64,000 bases of DNA. Source: Harmothoe impar (taxonomy: Eukaryota > Annelida > Polychaeta > Phyllodocida > Polynoidae). The DNA is taken from NCBI GenBank assembly GCA_947462335.1, contig OX381713.1, positions 17,414,381 to 17,478,380 on the forward strand, in the 5' to 3' direction. The notes under the pieces are model-generated. The model was not told where the DNA came from and ran no database searches. It was given only the letters and a program-made list of their open reading frames with translations. The position numbers and the translations under genes are program-made. How positions within the stretch are numbered: the stretch's first letter is position 1; each line of letters opens with the position of its first letter. Below are positions 23,566 to 36,221 of the stretch, piece after piece.

Positions 23566-25194
23566 CTGGAGTATATCAAAGTTGCAACACTATAACACAA
23601 TACATAACTGAATACCAACAAGTGAAAGCTATGGCTCATGTGACTTTATCCTTGCTCATCCATGTTCTCTAGTCGCAAAATTCTGGCAGGAGCTCAGACC
23701 CGGGCTCGGCCTCCGACCACTACCGGGTAGTGACCTTATCCTTTGCAAAATCCCCACTCTGTGGATTCTTTCTTATTGTGGTGGGTACATACATCACCCA
23801 CAGTGGACTTAGATCCCTCACTACTGTTGCAGTGTGATCTATAGTTTCAGTTAAAACACTGAATTGGATTGATGCTTCTAGAAAAAAGAATCTCTGAAAG
23901 AAGTGGGACAATCTATTTCTCCCGTAAATACTAGCATCCATTGCCCTCCTCTTACAGTTCCTCCACCCCCCCCCCCTCATTGTCTCCAATAATAGCATGT
24001 ATAATGACTAGCTTTATTTATCATGACATCTATGCGAATTGCTACATGTATACGACCATCTAGCTTCCCGGTTTCTTTTGCAGACGGTGTAAATGATCTC
24101 TACTCTTTCCATTAGCCTTTTAACTCTCACTATAGCTGCTATGCTTTTGAATCTTGTAAATACAAAAATACCTATGGATTTCTATGAGCAAAAGGGTAGA
24201 TATTAGTTTCAAAAGGAGGAGACGCCGAAGCTCAAAATGTGTAAAAATCTGATAAAAATACGATTTATATCACAGTTAAAACGAGTAGGCAAAACGACTG
24301 CTCGACATTATATATATGGACGCCTTCGATATTTCAGACCCATGATTTTAGGGTTTTATTTCTCCTTTTGTGGGAAACCCTGCCAAATGTGCAGTCTCAA
24401 AAAAATAATATATCAATTGATTTCTGATTCTTAATTTCTAAAAGAGGAGTTTTTGCTTGAGACGCCCAACTTTGAACCGTAAAGCAGCGAGCTATTCTTG
24501 ATATCTTTATAAAAAGAGCAGTTTGTTGTACATAGTCACGGCTGGCTGCTGTGATATATTAGTTCATTTTCTGCTGCTGCAAGAATGGAGAGACATCTCT
24601 GGAGGCTCATTTAATAGAAGCTACTACTTTGACTTTGAACACAAAGGCACTATACATGAATGCATCCCTCTAACCCTTTGAGGGTGGCCAGAAATATTAT
24701 ATTCTAGCTGTGGGGGCAGAATTTATTTTTTTAGAAAATTTGCTGAATTCATCCCATAGATTTCTGTCAATCACCATCCCCTCATAGTGTACTAAATACT
24801 CTACATCTGCCCTGTGGTGGACACAGGGGAAATATGGCCTTCATTAGCCCTTAATGGGTTAAAACTGTACACAAATGTGGAGATAGTAAATTTGAGATCA
24901 TTTCGCCAACAGGCATATCATTTGGGATAGCATTTCCTTTCATGAGGCATCCTTGTGTTATCAAAGGGATATGAGAAGTATGAGACATCTGCTGTACGGG
25001 TAAATCACAATAACTGGTCTCATGTGAGCTGTGAGATGTCCTTTAGGATATGAGCATGAGCTACACTGTGCATACATAATACAGTCCAGCCGTCCTTACA
25101 AATGAACACAGAGCAGATCATATTATAAGCACTTCTAGAAGTGAATCAACCCCGTGAAACACCCCTAACACCTCATGTGGCTTGTGACATAAGG
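23564..25194. other. No gene seen
   Basis: AT-rich. The frames at 23720-23998 (minus) and 24237-24434 (plus) carry no domain-like pattern. A C run lies at 23969-23978. Confidence 0.5.
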
Positions 25195-25290
25195 GAGTGC
25201 TCATCTTTAACAATGGGTGGGGGGGGGGGTAAAATTTAAAATCCTTGACCGGGAGGGGGAGGGAGTATAATATATTTCAACCCCTCCAGC
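25195..25290. mobile_element. Partial G-rich element, family H
   Basis: GGGAGTGCTCATCTTTAACA followed by a G run and CCTTGACCGGGAGGGGGAGG, the same order as the left part of 2181-2470. Confidence 0.5.
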
Positions 25291-25318
25291 CTGTTTTCGG
25301 TTCAAAAAAAAAAGGGAA

Positions 25319-25390
25319 CAAGAATTGCGGTTGTTGCCGCATAAAAAATGCCTCAGGCATTTTTATACGCGGCAACAACCGCAATTCTTG
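25319..25390. repeat. 72-bp hairpin
   Basis: The outer 22 bp (CAAGAATTGCGGTTGTTGCC onward) pair perfectly with the right end, and the inner stem ATGCCTCAGGCAT is nearly perfect. The size and small bulge resemble a microRNA-type hairpin, but no expression evidence exists. It could equally be a minimal MITE. Confidence 0.8.
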
Positions 25391-25520
25391 CATTCGAAGA
25401 AACATAATGTCTACATGGTTGGTATGTTTGAAGGGAACCCATTCAAGACACCAAAAAAGCAGGGCCGGGAAGGGGTTATCAGGGGGAAGGATGATATTAC
25501 TTCAAATATGACAATTCCTA

Positions 25521-27001
25521 TGAATTCCTTGGGTCCATGTAAGGAGGTAAGGAAATGTGTTTTGCTAGGCAGATAAACAATTACAATAGATGTTGCTAGG
25601 CAACCAGCTGGATTAGCAACAAACTGATAGAACCATTGAATTCCTTGGGTCCATATAAGGGGGTAGGTTTGATTATAATCAACCTTAGGACCATGGAAAT
25701 GTGCGTTGCTAGGCAGTTAAACAATTAGAATAGCCGTTGCTAGGCAACCAGCTGTATGAGCAACAAACCGAAAGAACCATTGAATTCCTTGGGTCCATAT
25801 TAGGGGGGTAGGTATGATTATAATTAACCTTAGGACCATGGAAAGTTGTGTTGCTAGGCAGATAAACAATTAGAATAGCCGTTGCTAGGCAACCAGCTGT
25901 ATTAGCAACAAACCGATAGAACCATTGAATTCCTTGGGTCCATATTAGGGGGGGAGGTATGATTATAATCAACCTCAGGACCATGGAAATGTGTATTGCT
26001 AGGCAGATAAGCAATTAGAATAGCCATTGCTAGACAATCAGCTGTATCAGCAACAAACAGATAGAACCATTGAATTCCTTGGGTCCATATTAGGGGGGGT
26101 AGGTATGATTATAATCAACTTTAGGACCATGGAAATGTGTGTTGCTAGGCAGATAAACAATTAGAATAGCCGTTGCTAGGTAACCAGCTGTATTAGCAAC
26201 AAACCGATAGAACCATTGAATTCCTTGGGTCCATATTAGGGGGGTAGGTATGATTATAATCAACCTCAGGACCATGGAAATGTGTGTTGCTAGGCAGATA
26301 AACAATTAGAATAGCCGTTGCTAGGCAACCAGCTGCATTAGCAACAAACCGATAGAACCATTGAATTCCTTGGGTCCATATAAGGGGGGGTAGGTATGAT
26401 TATAATCAACTTCAGGACCATGGAAATGTGTGTTGCTAGGCAGATAAATAATTAGAATAGCCATTGCTAGGCAACCAGCTGTATTAGCAACAAATGGATA
26501 GAACCATTCAATTCCTTGGGTCCATATTAGGGGGGGGAAGTATGATTATAATCAACCTTAGGACCATGGAAATGTGTGTTGCTAGGCAGATAAACAATTA
26601 GAATAGCTGTTGCTAGGCAACCAGCTGTATTAGCAACAAATGGATAGAACCATTCAATTCATTGGGTCCATGTTAGGGGGGGTAGGTATGATAATAATCA
26701 ACTTCAGGACCATGGAAATGTGTGTTGCTAGGCAGATAAACAATTAGAATAGCCGTTGCTAGGCAACCAGCTGTATCAGCAACAAACGGATAGAACCATT
26801 GAATTCCTTGGGTCCATATTAGGGGGGGTAGGTATGATTATAATCAACCTTAGGACCATGGAAATGTGTGTTGCTGGGCAGATAAACAATTAGAATAGCC
26901 GTTGCTAGGCAACCGGCTTTATTAGCAACAAATGGATAGAACCATTGAATTCCTTGGGTCCATATTAGGGGGGGTAGGTATGATTATAATCAACCTCAGG
27001 A
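25521..27001 (+). repeat. 145-bp satellite, about ten units, with X-box palindromes
   Basis: Start points of TGAATTCCTTGGGTCCAT recur at 25521, 25637, 25781, 25926, 26071, 26217, 26362, 26508, 26654, 26800 and 26946, giving units of 144-146 bp (the first is about 116 bp). Every unit carries a variable G run after TCCATATTA, an AGGACCATGGAAATG block and the pair GTTGCTAGGCAGATAAACAA / CGTTGCTAGGCAACC. The second is a complete RFX-type X-box palindrome. The minus-strand frames of 71-101 codons are repeat artefacts. Confidence 0.95.
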
Positions 27002-27638
27002 ACTATCAAAGGTTTATTTATATTATTGTTATCACATAGCATAAACTTGTGTTGTGACACCTTAATCCAAGATGGCGGCACAATCCAAGATGGCGGCGCC
27101 CGTTCTGACTTCTGGCAAAGTGCAAACATCATATACCTCGTTCTGGTGGTGCCTGGCGGCACCACCAGGTGGCTACGCCACCACTTCGGCATAAAAAAAA
27201 GAAAAAAAAGGCCAGTGCGTCATGATGTGTCAAAGTGCTCATCCTCACTCCGATTCTCGACCCGCCAGGGGGAGGAGATGAAACAGATTTTCCGGTCCGC
27301 ATTAAGTTATGTTGTCCCTTCAGTGCAAAAGTCGTGTGACTCGTATATTAGTCTCTTAGGACCAACCTTTACAATTCTTGGCACCCAGAGGGCGAAGTAC
27401 CCCCACACTATTAGAAATTAATGTAGCTGTGCAGTAGAATCTACTGTATGTGTTATTCCCCTGGGCATAATAGGAGCCTTCTTGATATTTTGTGCCAAAT
27501 AAACAGTCTCTATAGTTAAGTATAGACAACCATGCATTTCACACCACACGCGTAATATAACTGGAATCATGTGACCAAATGTAACGAAAAAGCGTTTGCA
27601 GATCAATTAAGTAGACATCTTAAGAAAATAATGTCTTA
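27002..27638. other. No gene seen; duplicated AAGATGGCGGC sites
   Basis: Just after the satellite, AATCCAAGATGGCGGC occurs twice (27066-27100); it matches a YY1 core (AAGATGGCGGC), often found near transcription starts. A GGTGCCTGGCGGCACC palindrome follows. The 131-codon frame 27026-27421 is not convincing as a gene. Confidence 0.4.
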
Positions 27639-27642
27639 AATG

Positions 27643-27705
<63 letters not shown>
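27639..27705. repeat. (AAT)n microsatellite
   Basis: About twenty uninterrupted ATA triplets. Confidence 0.97.
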
Positions 27706-28517
27706 GTATTTAAAAAGGGTTACCATGGCAATCATTACAATAATTCTCGTTGATGCATCTTAAGCATACCTTCAATTACAATTATTATTTGATGATATTG
27801 AAGTGGACTCCTCATGAGAAAATAATACTTCTTTTTGGCAACAAATCTTATTACGGGGAAGGGAGGGGGATGCATCTATTTTTCTCCTTCACAAGTCCAT
27901 TTCTCAGAATCTACACGAAAAACTGGTCTAGGAAAATTCACTTGTAAAGATGAATTCACAAATGCCTCACTAAAGCTTTGGGAATGTCAATTGGATTTCC
28001 TGCTAAAACATGACATGAATATAGAGGAACACTGTCTGGAATAGATCACGACTGATGAGCCTCGTAAAATATAACCATCAGTAATGAACCATTTGCACGA
28101 ACCTCTGTCTATGTATTCCACTTCAATCGTATAGTCTCCATAGCTTCTAAATGTCACCAGCATGGCAAAGTGCGTGGTGGCATAGTGTCTATATTTTCCG
28201 CTACAAGCATGACGTAGGTGAACGTCCTAGTGACAGGTGGCTGTGATGAGCAGGTACATGGTAACACAATCACTACGTCACTCATCACTTTGTTAGAAAG
28301 TCTACTGGACGCCCATGACGTCATGAACATGCCAGTAAATCCAGCAGGTAAGTAGGTTAATGTGCGGTGGTTGTCGTTATTTACAACAACTCAATATCTC
28401 TGTGTAAGAAGGTATTATTGTTTGGTGAATGTTTAGAATTTAGAATGAATATTGCAGGGTTGCTTTCATAATGGTTGGCGAAAAGTGTCTTGGTCTACCA
28501 CGAATCGATCACGGGTT
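27706..28517. other. No gene seen
   Basis: AT-rich unique-looking sequence with short overlapping frames of no evident family. Confidence 0.5.
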
Positions 28518-28880
28518 TCTCAAGTTAACCTATGCCTCTTCAGCCTAACTCAAGTTAACCTATGCCTCTTCAGCCTAACTCAAGTTAATCTATGCCTCTT
28601 CAGCCTAACTCAAGTTAACTTATGCCTCTTCAAACTGAATCCTTTATATGTGTTAAGCCTAACCCAAGCTAACCTATACCTCTTCAGTCTAATTAACTCA
28701 AATTCACCTACACCTCGACAGTTAAACCGAAGTTAACCTAGGTCTTTTCAACCTAACTTCAAGTTAACCTATATACATCTCCGCCCTAACTTCCAGCTAG
28801 CCTATGTGTACCTATATACGTCTTAAGCCTAACTCAAGTTAACTCTTCAGTCTAACCTCAAGTTAACTTATACCTGTGCC
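28518..28880 (+). repeat. About 30-bp minisatellite (CAAGTTAACCTATGCCTCTT)
   Basis: The first four units are nearly identical 30-mers and are followed by progressively diverged units to about 28880. The repeat stays in frame through part of its length and so makes a 94-codon chance frame with a repeated QVNLCLFSLT. Confidence 0.9.
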
Positions 28881-29034
28881 ATTTGGGTCACTAATGAAAT
28901 ATAAAGAAAAAAAAACTTAAAAATGTCTCAATGGAGGACCTGATTTGAGGACCGTCATACTCATAGAAAGGAATACTCACAGAACAAAAGAATTGACTCG
29001 ACTGTATATGTACAAAATGTGAGAAAACACTCAC

Positions 29035-29653
29035 CAGGTGTCAGATCCATCATCTTTTGACTGACTTATGCCACAGACCAGTGGTAACGCCACTGGTGTG
29101 TGGCATAAGTCAATTTAAGCACGGCTGCATTCGTCTGCGACTCGTGATCAGCCTTGACTAAGCCATTATCCTCCGTACAGCAGTCTGGCAGTGCTTTAAC
29201 TACTACATTGTGTACTACATACATGGTCATACTCCATAAAGGGTGAAGTCTCCCAATTCCGGGCACCCTGTTTTTATCTATAATATGCAATTGCAAACTT
29301 CAGTATTCCTCATCGAAAGATAAGAAGTAGCACATGTGTACCCTATATTTGGCGTGGTTTCATAAATCATCAATTAATCAGATGTAAGGTTTAACACTCA
29401 AAACCACTTTCTCCGGAAAAAGGTGTTGTCCGGCATGAGGGGAGATTACTTTATGCCTATACACGTACTATATGGTGCCTATACTATAGGGATGGGTAGG
29501 GGGTGGGGGTGACGGGTGAGATATGGGGATACAGTGTCTGTGATGGTCCCCTTAAGCCTACGATGATCACCAGCAACCAGCGTGTGATCCGCGGTGAGTT
29601 AAACCACTTAGCACTGGTTACCATCGTGGGATCGATGATGGATCTGACACCTG
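29035..29653. mobile_element. Possible element with 21-bp inverted ends
   Basis: CCAGGTGTCAGATCCATCAT at 29035 is mirrored by GATGATGGATCTGACACCTG at 29633. Just inside the left end is a second strong hairpin (TTGACTGACTTATGCCACA / TGTGGCATAAGTCAA, 29058-29115). No transposase frame is seen inside and no target duplication is clear. Confidence 0.5.
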
Positions 29654-31805
29654 GCCTGCACTGGAGGCCTCTCTGAACTGACAGATCCTGGAGGGGGAGG
29701 GGGGGGGGGGGTAACTAGTGGATGGTATGTAACAACTGCCGCCCCGCCGCCCATCTAATCGGTGACAGCCCGCCTAACAGGTAAACCTTAAGGATATACT
29801 GAGTACGTCAAATCCAATGAGACGTCTTAAACTTAAAGGTCATCTATAACCTATAAGCAATCCACAAATCAAATATTAAAGTGATTGACTGTGCCATATT
29901 AAAACTACAGCTTCCCACATAATGTGAATCTTTACATTGAAAATGACAGTGCTCTGTCCCAATGACATGATACTTGCAAAGAATGCTGTACATATGGGCC
30001 CTTCGCCAAACCTATCTTTCCTGTAATATATCAAAATAATAGACTGATTTACTGGTTTGAGTATCTCATCAATATGCCTTGCTGAGACTTTACCTGGCTA
30101 CCTCAATTGCCAGCAAGCCTGCTTCTAACGCTGAGGGTTAAAGGTTCACTTGCACATGATTATCAAAACTGTTTTCTTAACTTGACCCTGAACCAACACA
30201 CACCAGGGGGAGTTGGTGAGCTCCTAAAGGTTCTGAAAATGTCCACAGAGTCCCGCCCCCAAATTTTCCTGATTATCCTTAAGCCCCCTATACTTCAATC
30301 AGTTCCATCAAAAATAGATTTCCATCAATTTTCGCGTCATAGATATCAGGTTTAAGCAAAACCTTTTATTTCAATATCTCTACAGTTTCCAATGAAAATG
30401 TTGACAGATTACGGGGAAATATAGGCATGTTATAGGTATCAAAAGCTCTCTACCAATAGGCATGCAGCAAAAATGATAAAAATTTGAATAAAGAACGCCT
30501 TCGTCACATTTTTCAGTACCTAGTTTCAGTTTTTGTGGCCTAATATGGGGGAGGTGGCCGCCCCTTCTTTGGCACCGCTACCGCTTTTGTGGGCGGTGAT
30601 GTGGCAATCGTTAGGCAAACTCACATCAGTACCCCCCCCCCGCCCCCTCCAACAGAGCTACCCAACGCTGCAAACACCAGCAGAGGGAGGATTTAGTCAT
30701 GAAAGGTGAATATTTGATACATTGTGATTCGTCGTTGGCTCCATTGTTTTAATCGATGTTGGTTGTAAATAGAGCAGGGAACACACAGAAGATTGTGTCC
30801 ATAACTATTCATGGTTGTCTCACTAGGACATTGATTATGTCTTGTTTTAGGTGGATGGATGCCCAACAAACATGGTAGGCGCCATGCAAATGTTGCCACT
30901 GGTAACTGAACATGTCGGCGTCAGAGAGTCATATGCCAGGTTACCAAGTTGTGGATCAACTGAGTGTGAATTATTTTAAATGTTGTATTTTACCTAGGCC
31001 CAGACTACTGATACAATCAAAGCATGTGGACAGTGTTACCCTTTCATTGAAAGTATCTATAGGAATCGATCCTCAAGTCAGAGCGCCGACTCGTAAACCT
31101 GGACTTTGCACTACCAAGTTGCCCCTAAATGCCCAAAAATTGAACTATCTATTCCTTTCACAATGTCTAGGACGGGCCCTCTGGTACTATACGTATAGGA
31201 TCGGGTAACCTGAAATACACCAATTTTGGCGTTGAGATGGAAGATTGTCTGTAAAAGGATTGAACTCATAGCCCTAGAAATATATATTAAGTAGCTTCAT
31301 CATGGAAATACTAAAATAATATCACGTAATTTGCTTATCTATAAGTTCTTTTCTTTTGTAAATGATCGAGGCTGTTGTCTGGTTATTGCGTTTATCTCTT
31401 CCTATCATGCGAAGCACTTTGCCATGACGTCACAGAATTGACTCAGTGATTGTGCGAATTTATTGAAACAGAACTCACGGTATATTATTAGTAATATAAT
31501 TACTCTTAGGTCTGAATGCAGTGGCCATGGGATTACTACGACTCCTACTGTTTCCAGTATGAGAATCAGTTTACATAGATGATATATATGTCGCACAAGT
31601 ACTGTTGTTCCCAAATCCTTCCAAAGGAAGGCTCTGGTAACAGCCACTTTGAACGTCAACTTGGATTTTGCTGGGTTTAAACCTGGTGTCAGAAAAACGT
31701 TTCTTTTAATTGTTAACCTATACTTATGTATATAATGATTTGTAAAAACTTTATGTCAGTTGTTATGTAATTATAATTAGCCTCCTGCTGTTGGTAGAAG
31801 ATACC
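29654..31805. other. No gene seen; G and C runs
   Basis: G-rich tract at 29690-29711 and a C run at 30630-30650. The frames 30107-30355 and 30912-31208 have no recognisable domain or exon-like context. Confidence 0.5.
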
Positions 31806-31921
31806 TAAACTCCCAAAGTGACATCCGGTCAGAGACGGCACCCGGTCAGAGACGGCACCTGGTCAGAGACGGCACCCAGTCAGAGACAAAAACATTGGCC
31901 CAAGGTCGTGAGACACAGCCA
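31806..31921. mobile_element. Half copy of MITE family B, variant unit
   Basis: Four tandem 17-bp units reading GGTCAGAGACGGCACCC instead of GGTCATAGATTGCACCC, then the canonical right end GTCGTGAGACACAGCCA. All units share the variant, so the array was homogenised after the change. Confidence 0.8.
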
Positions 31922-31969
31922 TAAGCCTGCATAGTTAACCTGATTGTAGTCTGCATCAGGTTGTGCCTA

Positions 31970-32299
31970 CACTGATATTCCTAGGCTCCCTAGTCATTTT
32001 TTTGGCTCCCTATACGACCATCCTAGGTAAATTATTGTTGTCAGGTTGGTCAGTACTGGCCAACCCACATTAGCCTTTCCAGGGGGGGAGCCACTGAGTG
32101 GTCATCAAAGTATCTTACAGGTGGCACCAACTAGTGGTATACAAATACAACGCACCAATGATGAACCTAGGTTAGCCACAACCGACTGACCCCCTCAGTC
32201 GTTTTTGAATATAACTTTGCCATTGTGACTAACACACATATGACGAACCTATAGGATAGTCTTTACTGACTAACCCTTTCAACCTATGGATTTTCAGTG
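31970..32299. mobile_element. MITE family A, copy 4 (internally deleted)
   Basis: CACTGATATTCCTAGGCTCC to GGATTTTCAGTG. Lacks about 40 bp near the left end. The flanks are TA / CA, so the 2-bp duplication is not preserved here. Confidence 0.85.
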
Positions 32300-32499
32300 C
32301 ACTGGAACATTTGTAGGGCCACTTTGTGTGTCCTGCATCCTGGATAATTGAGAATTACGACTCAGACTTTCCCCTCAATTATACAAGGATATTAACCCTC
32401 GTAATTAGGCCCTAAACGCTAGTATGTAAACATACACATTTCCCAGACCCATTATGTACACTTATCAAAGGAAAGCATGAGCAAAAATATAACCACTTA

Positions 32500-32640
32500 T
32501 GGAGTGGTCATTATTTAGCAGGAAGGGGGGGGGGGTGTAGGCCAAAAGAAATATCCGTATGTCTACCCTTTTATGGTCAATTTTAGGGTCTTCGGAGAGG
32601 CTGGCTAGTAGTTTCATGTAAAAGAAAATTTAAATTTAAA
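32500..32640. mobile_element. Fused fragments of families H and F
   Basis: GGAGTGGTCATTATTTAGCA plus a G run (family H left end) runs directly into GGCCAAAAGAAATAT and TTTTAGGGTCTTCGGAGAGG (family F interior). Confidence 0.6.
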
Positions 32641-33651
32641 AAAAATGTGTGTGACACTTTATTGGTTACTAACAATCTGTTTTTACGGATAAGAGGGAAT
32701 CTCCATTTGTTGTAAGACTATACTATTATTTTCAGTGAAGTAGGAATATGGATGTTATAATTCGATTCACCTTTCCCCAATTCATATCTTTCATGTTGAA
32801 CAGCAGACATCTGCCTTTTACTTCAAGGGGCTGGCCAGGGGTACAGTGCCAGTGTGTTCAGTAGCTATTTATATATATACAAAAGCATGATACAAAGAAA
32901 CAGGTGAGTGTTCAAACAACAGACGACGATTTTTGACACCTGATATCACAGAAACACGTCAGTGTGGAGATGAAACCTCTGATATCGATACCATTTGAAA
33001 GGTATTTATATTCAGCACTGATGCAGGTACTGTTTTAAACAACGATTCCTCACAGGTGCTACTATATTTCAATCTATAGCTCCACTGCATTGTTTCAGTA
33101 GTGACTCTTCTGTTACTGCTCTTTTGGAAGCTACCACAATTGAACCTCACTTCAATAGAGAGACAATACGACAACACATACAGAAGTGGTTCAAAAAGAT
33201 CAAAATAAGGGACACAGAACGAATGTAGCCCGAATTCATTCACATCTGCACCGAACAAGACGATCACAAACTACCATCTGTCAGCTCAACTGCTACAAAG
33301 TGGCGTTAAGGATATTTCTCGCCCTTAAAGGTGAACTTTATTTATCTCTTTGTTCTCCAAAATAACATTAGAGTAGGCTAGATTGAAGTAAAACAATAAG
33401 AAGTAAAAATACTGAACGTTGAACTCAACCTTGAGACGTTTGTAAAATATTTGAGGAGAGAAAGGGGCAGTGAAGGAATATTTATGATATACATTGTATT
33501 TAAAAAGTTTGAAAAGTATTTGAAAAGGTATTCTGAGTTGTTCTACTCAGATGCCAGGGACACTCTGCATGGTTTTGCTTTCTTCGCACCTCCACAGACA
33601 ACGTCCTGATTAGCCAAGTTCGCAGAACTTTGAACTTCAGATCAGAAGGTA
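32641..33651. other. No gene seen
   Basis: The 102-codon minus frame 32959-33267 has no recognisable motif. Otherwise AT-rich non-coding. Confidence 0.5.
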
Positions 33652-34513
33652 CACTGTAAAAAAAATGTCGTCAAAATGACGTTGAATCACCGGCAACTTT
33701 TGGGACATAACTTTCACCGTTTTTTTTAACGGTGACGGTCACCGTTTATTTTACGCAGAATCACTGTTCATTTTACACAGACTCGTTGTTCATTTTACGT
33801 TGAATCACCGTTAATATTACGTTAAATCAGCATTAATAGATTCACAGTATTCACATATGCAGGGAATATTCGATAAGCCTCGCAGGGAGTCTGATTATGG
33901 TGACTTTAGTTACTGCAGCATACATCTAAAAACTTACGGATAAGCCATACTTTGACTTTGTCCTTATCCTATATGCACCACTGATGATCTGACTTGCATA
34001 CTAGCCCTAGCCTATACAAGAGGTTTTACTCTATAGGATTGATACAAGGCAGAGTTTCCAGAGGTGAGGATATATGCACAGTATATTACCACAAAATAGG
34101 TGTATAGATCTAGACAGCTGGGTTCTTCTGGATATTATCAAGTGATCATGGTATTTTGTCAAACCTATCACAAGATTGAATTGCTAAATTGTCAAACATA
34201 TAGATTAATTGAAAATTACCATTATTTCAACATGTATACTCCACATCAAGGGCTCACACTCTCCAGAAAAATCTTCTTACAAACCAAGCCACCTATCTAT
34301 GGCAAGATCCACTATATGTGGCTCCCTCTGGGATTTGACATTAGAAGATGAATTTACGTTGAATCATTGTAATCCAAACCAGGTTAGCATTTAACAAGGA
34401 TCCACTGTGAAATGGCTGATATTTACGGTGCTTCATTGTATTCCAAATAACGGTGAATCAGCGTTAAATTTTACAGAGTGAATCTGTGAAAAGTACATCT
34501 ATTTTTTACAGTG
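33652..34513. mobile_element. Non-autonomous element with CACTGTAAAAAA ends, TA duplication
   Basis: CACTGTAAAAAAAATG at the left, TTTTTTACAGTG at the right, with TA on both sides. Both flanks of the interior are built from reiterated AATCACCGTTAA / CAGCGTTAAATTTTAC modules. No transposase frame. The TA flank suggests Tc1/mariner-like mobilisation (inference). Confidence 0.7.
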
Positions 34514-34684
34514 TAGAGGGCTCAGTTCCTCTGTTGAGTCCACAGCGCGGAATAAAATTATTGAAATGCTTAAGGAGTTTTGATGGAGTTTGACACCTGA
34601 CACCTAATTATCCTACTTGTCACCAGATGGCCTTACTGGACATGTCGGACATGGTACCTGTGAATGCTTCTGGAATTTGCCTCA

Positions 34685-35054
34685 CACTGATATTCCTAGG
34701 CTCCCTATACGACCAATCTCTCAGTCACTGGTACCTAACCTAGTTAGTAATTTTTTGGCTTCCTATACAACCAACTTAGGTAAGTTATTATTGTCAGGTT
34801 GGTCAGTACTGACCAACCCACCTTAGTCTTTTAATTTCCAGGGGGAGCCACTGAGTGGTGATCATAGTATCTTACAGGTGGCACCAACTAGTGGTTTATA
34901 AATACAACACACCAATGATGAAGCTAGGTTAGCCACTACTGACTGACCCTTTCAGTCATTTTTGAATGTAACTTTGCCATTGTGACTAACACACATATGG
35001 CGAACCTAGGATAGTCTGTACTGACTAACCCTTTCAACCTATGGATTTTCAGTG
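34685..35054. mobile_element. MITE family A, copy 5
   Basis: CACTGATATTCCTAGGCTCC to GGATTTTCAGTG, full length, flanked by CA on both sides. Confidence 0.9.
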
Positions 35055-35975
35055 CAGTTGGAAGGGAAGTTGGGGAGCAATGCCGTTAATAAATATTTTC
35101 CATGGATTTCAAAATATGCATTGAACCATCATGACAAAATACATAGTCTAAATGGAGATCATTAAGGCTAATAGTCTGAGAGAGTTATACTAGAGATACA
35201 GCTGCTGTGTAATGCAATTCTAAGTAGATATGTGATAAAACACTATAATCCTAGCATATGCCACCTAGACTTCAAGTTTGAATATCTCTGAAACTAGCGC
35301 GGGACCCCAATAATTAGTTCTCATTATCTTCGGAAAGTACATGCTCTAGTGTTTAATGCTGTTACTGTGAAAACCTGAGGGAAATCTCATTATTTTTAGA
35401 TCATGGTAGCCCTTTAACTTAGGTTGTCTCTACTTACTTGGCTTTTAGATTTGTAGTAAAGCCTTATAAGGAGAATCTCCCTGAAAGGCGTGACGTTAAG
35501 CATCGAATAAGGCCATTATGTTTGAATAAAACCCGCACAATGTCAAGAAGAAAATTGATTTTTCATTTAATTCAATGTGGTTGGTCGGAGAGTGTCGAGT
35601 AACAAATGCAGTTGGAAATAATGTCATTTTGCCAATAAGAAAGCATCTTAATCGTGGACCCTGTGTAATATTAATGGAAATGTGCTCCAACCGTGCCTCG
35701 GCTCTGTATGGCAGCCGAATGAGGTACAAATGAATGCTGCCCTAATTAAATTAGTGGCAGAGCAGTTACACAATTTATTGGAGATACAAATGTAAATAGT
35801 GTTGCATTGAGCACTTCAAAAACTGTTTTATTATAGTACGTGTAAAGTTGTAGCCAACATTTGGTGGCTATTTTGAATGCTGCTCTCGGGCCCTTAATGG
35901 AAAGGCCATATGTCCACTCTTTTGTATTATTATGCTCCTTTCTGTGAATATCATGTTGATGTCGTTTGTATGATA
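35055..35975. other. No gene seen
   Basis: AT-rich unique-looking sequence. Two minus-strand frames of 77-78 codons lack recognisable features. Confidence 0.5.
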
Positions 35976-36221
35976 AGGCCAAAAAAGAGGTTTGTTTCCG
36001 GTCACCCGACTGAGCCTATCAAAACAGGGCTGATCCTACGGTTTTTATGCAATTTTAAGGAAATTTTCATATTTTTACCCTTTTTGGTTAATTTTAGGGT
36101 CTTCGGAGAGGCTGGCTAGTACTTTCATGTTTAAAACAAAAAGTTTAAAAAAAAAATCCGACCTATCGACCCTACATTTACTTGCCATGTTACCTGAAAT
36201 ATACCTCTTTTCTTTTGGCCT
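35976..36221. mobile_element. MITE family F copy (opposite orientation)
   Basis: AGGCCAAAAAAGAGGTTTGT ... CCTCTTTTCTTTTGGCCT. The interior order (GGGTCTTCGGAGAGGCTGGC, then TCCGACCTATCGACCC) is the inverse of the copy at 7766-8003. Confidence 0.85.

Noticed and set aside
27026..27421. 131-codon frame after the satellite
   Set aside because: Starts in non-coding repeat sequence with duplicated AAGATGGCGGC and shows no protein family features.
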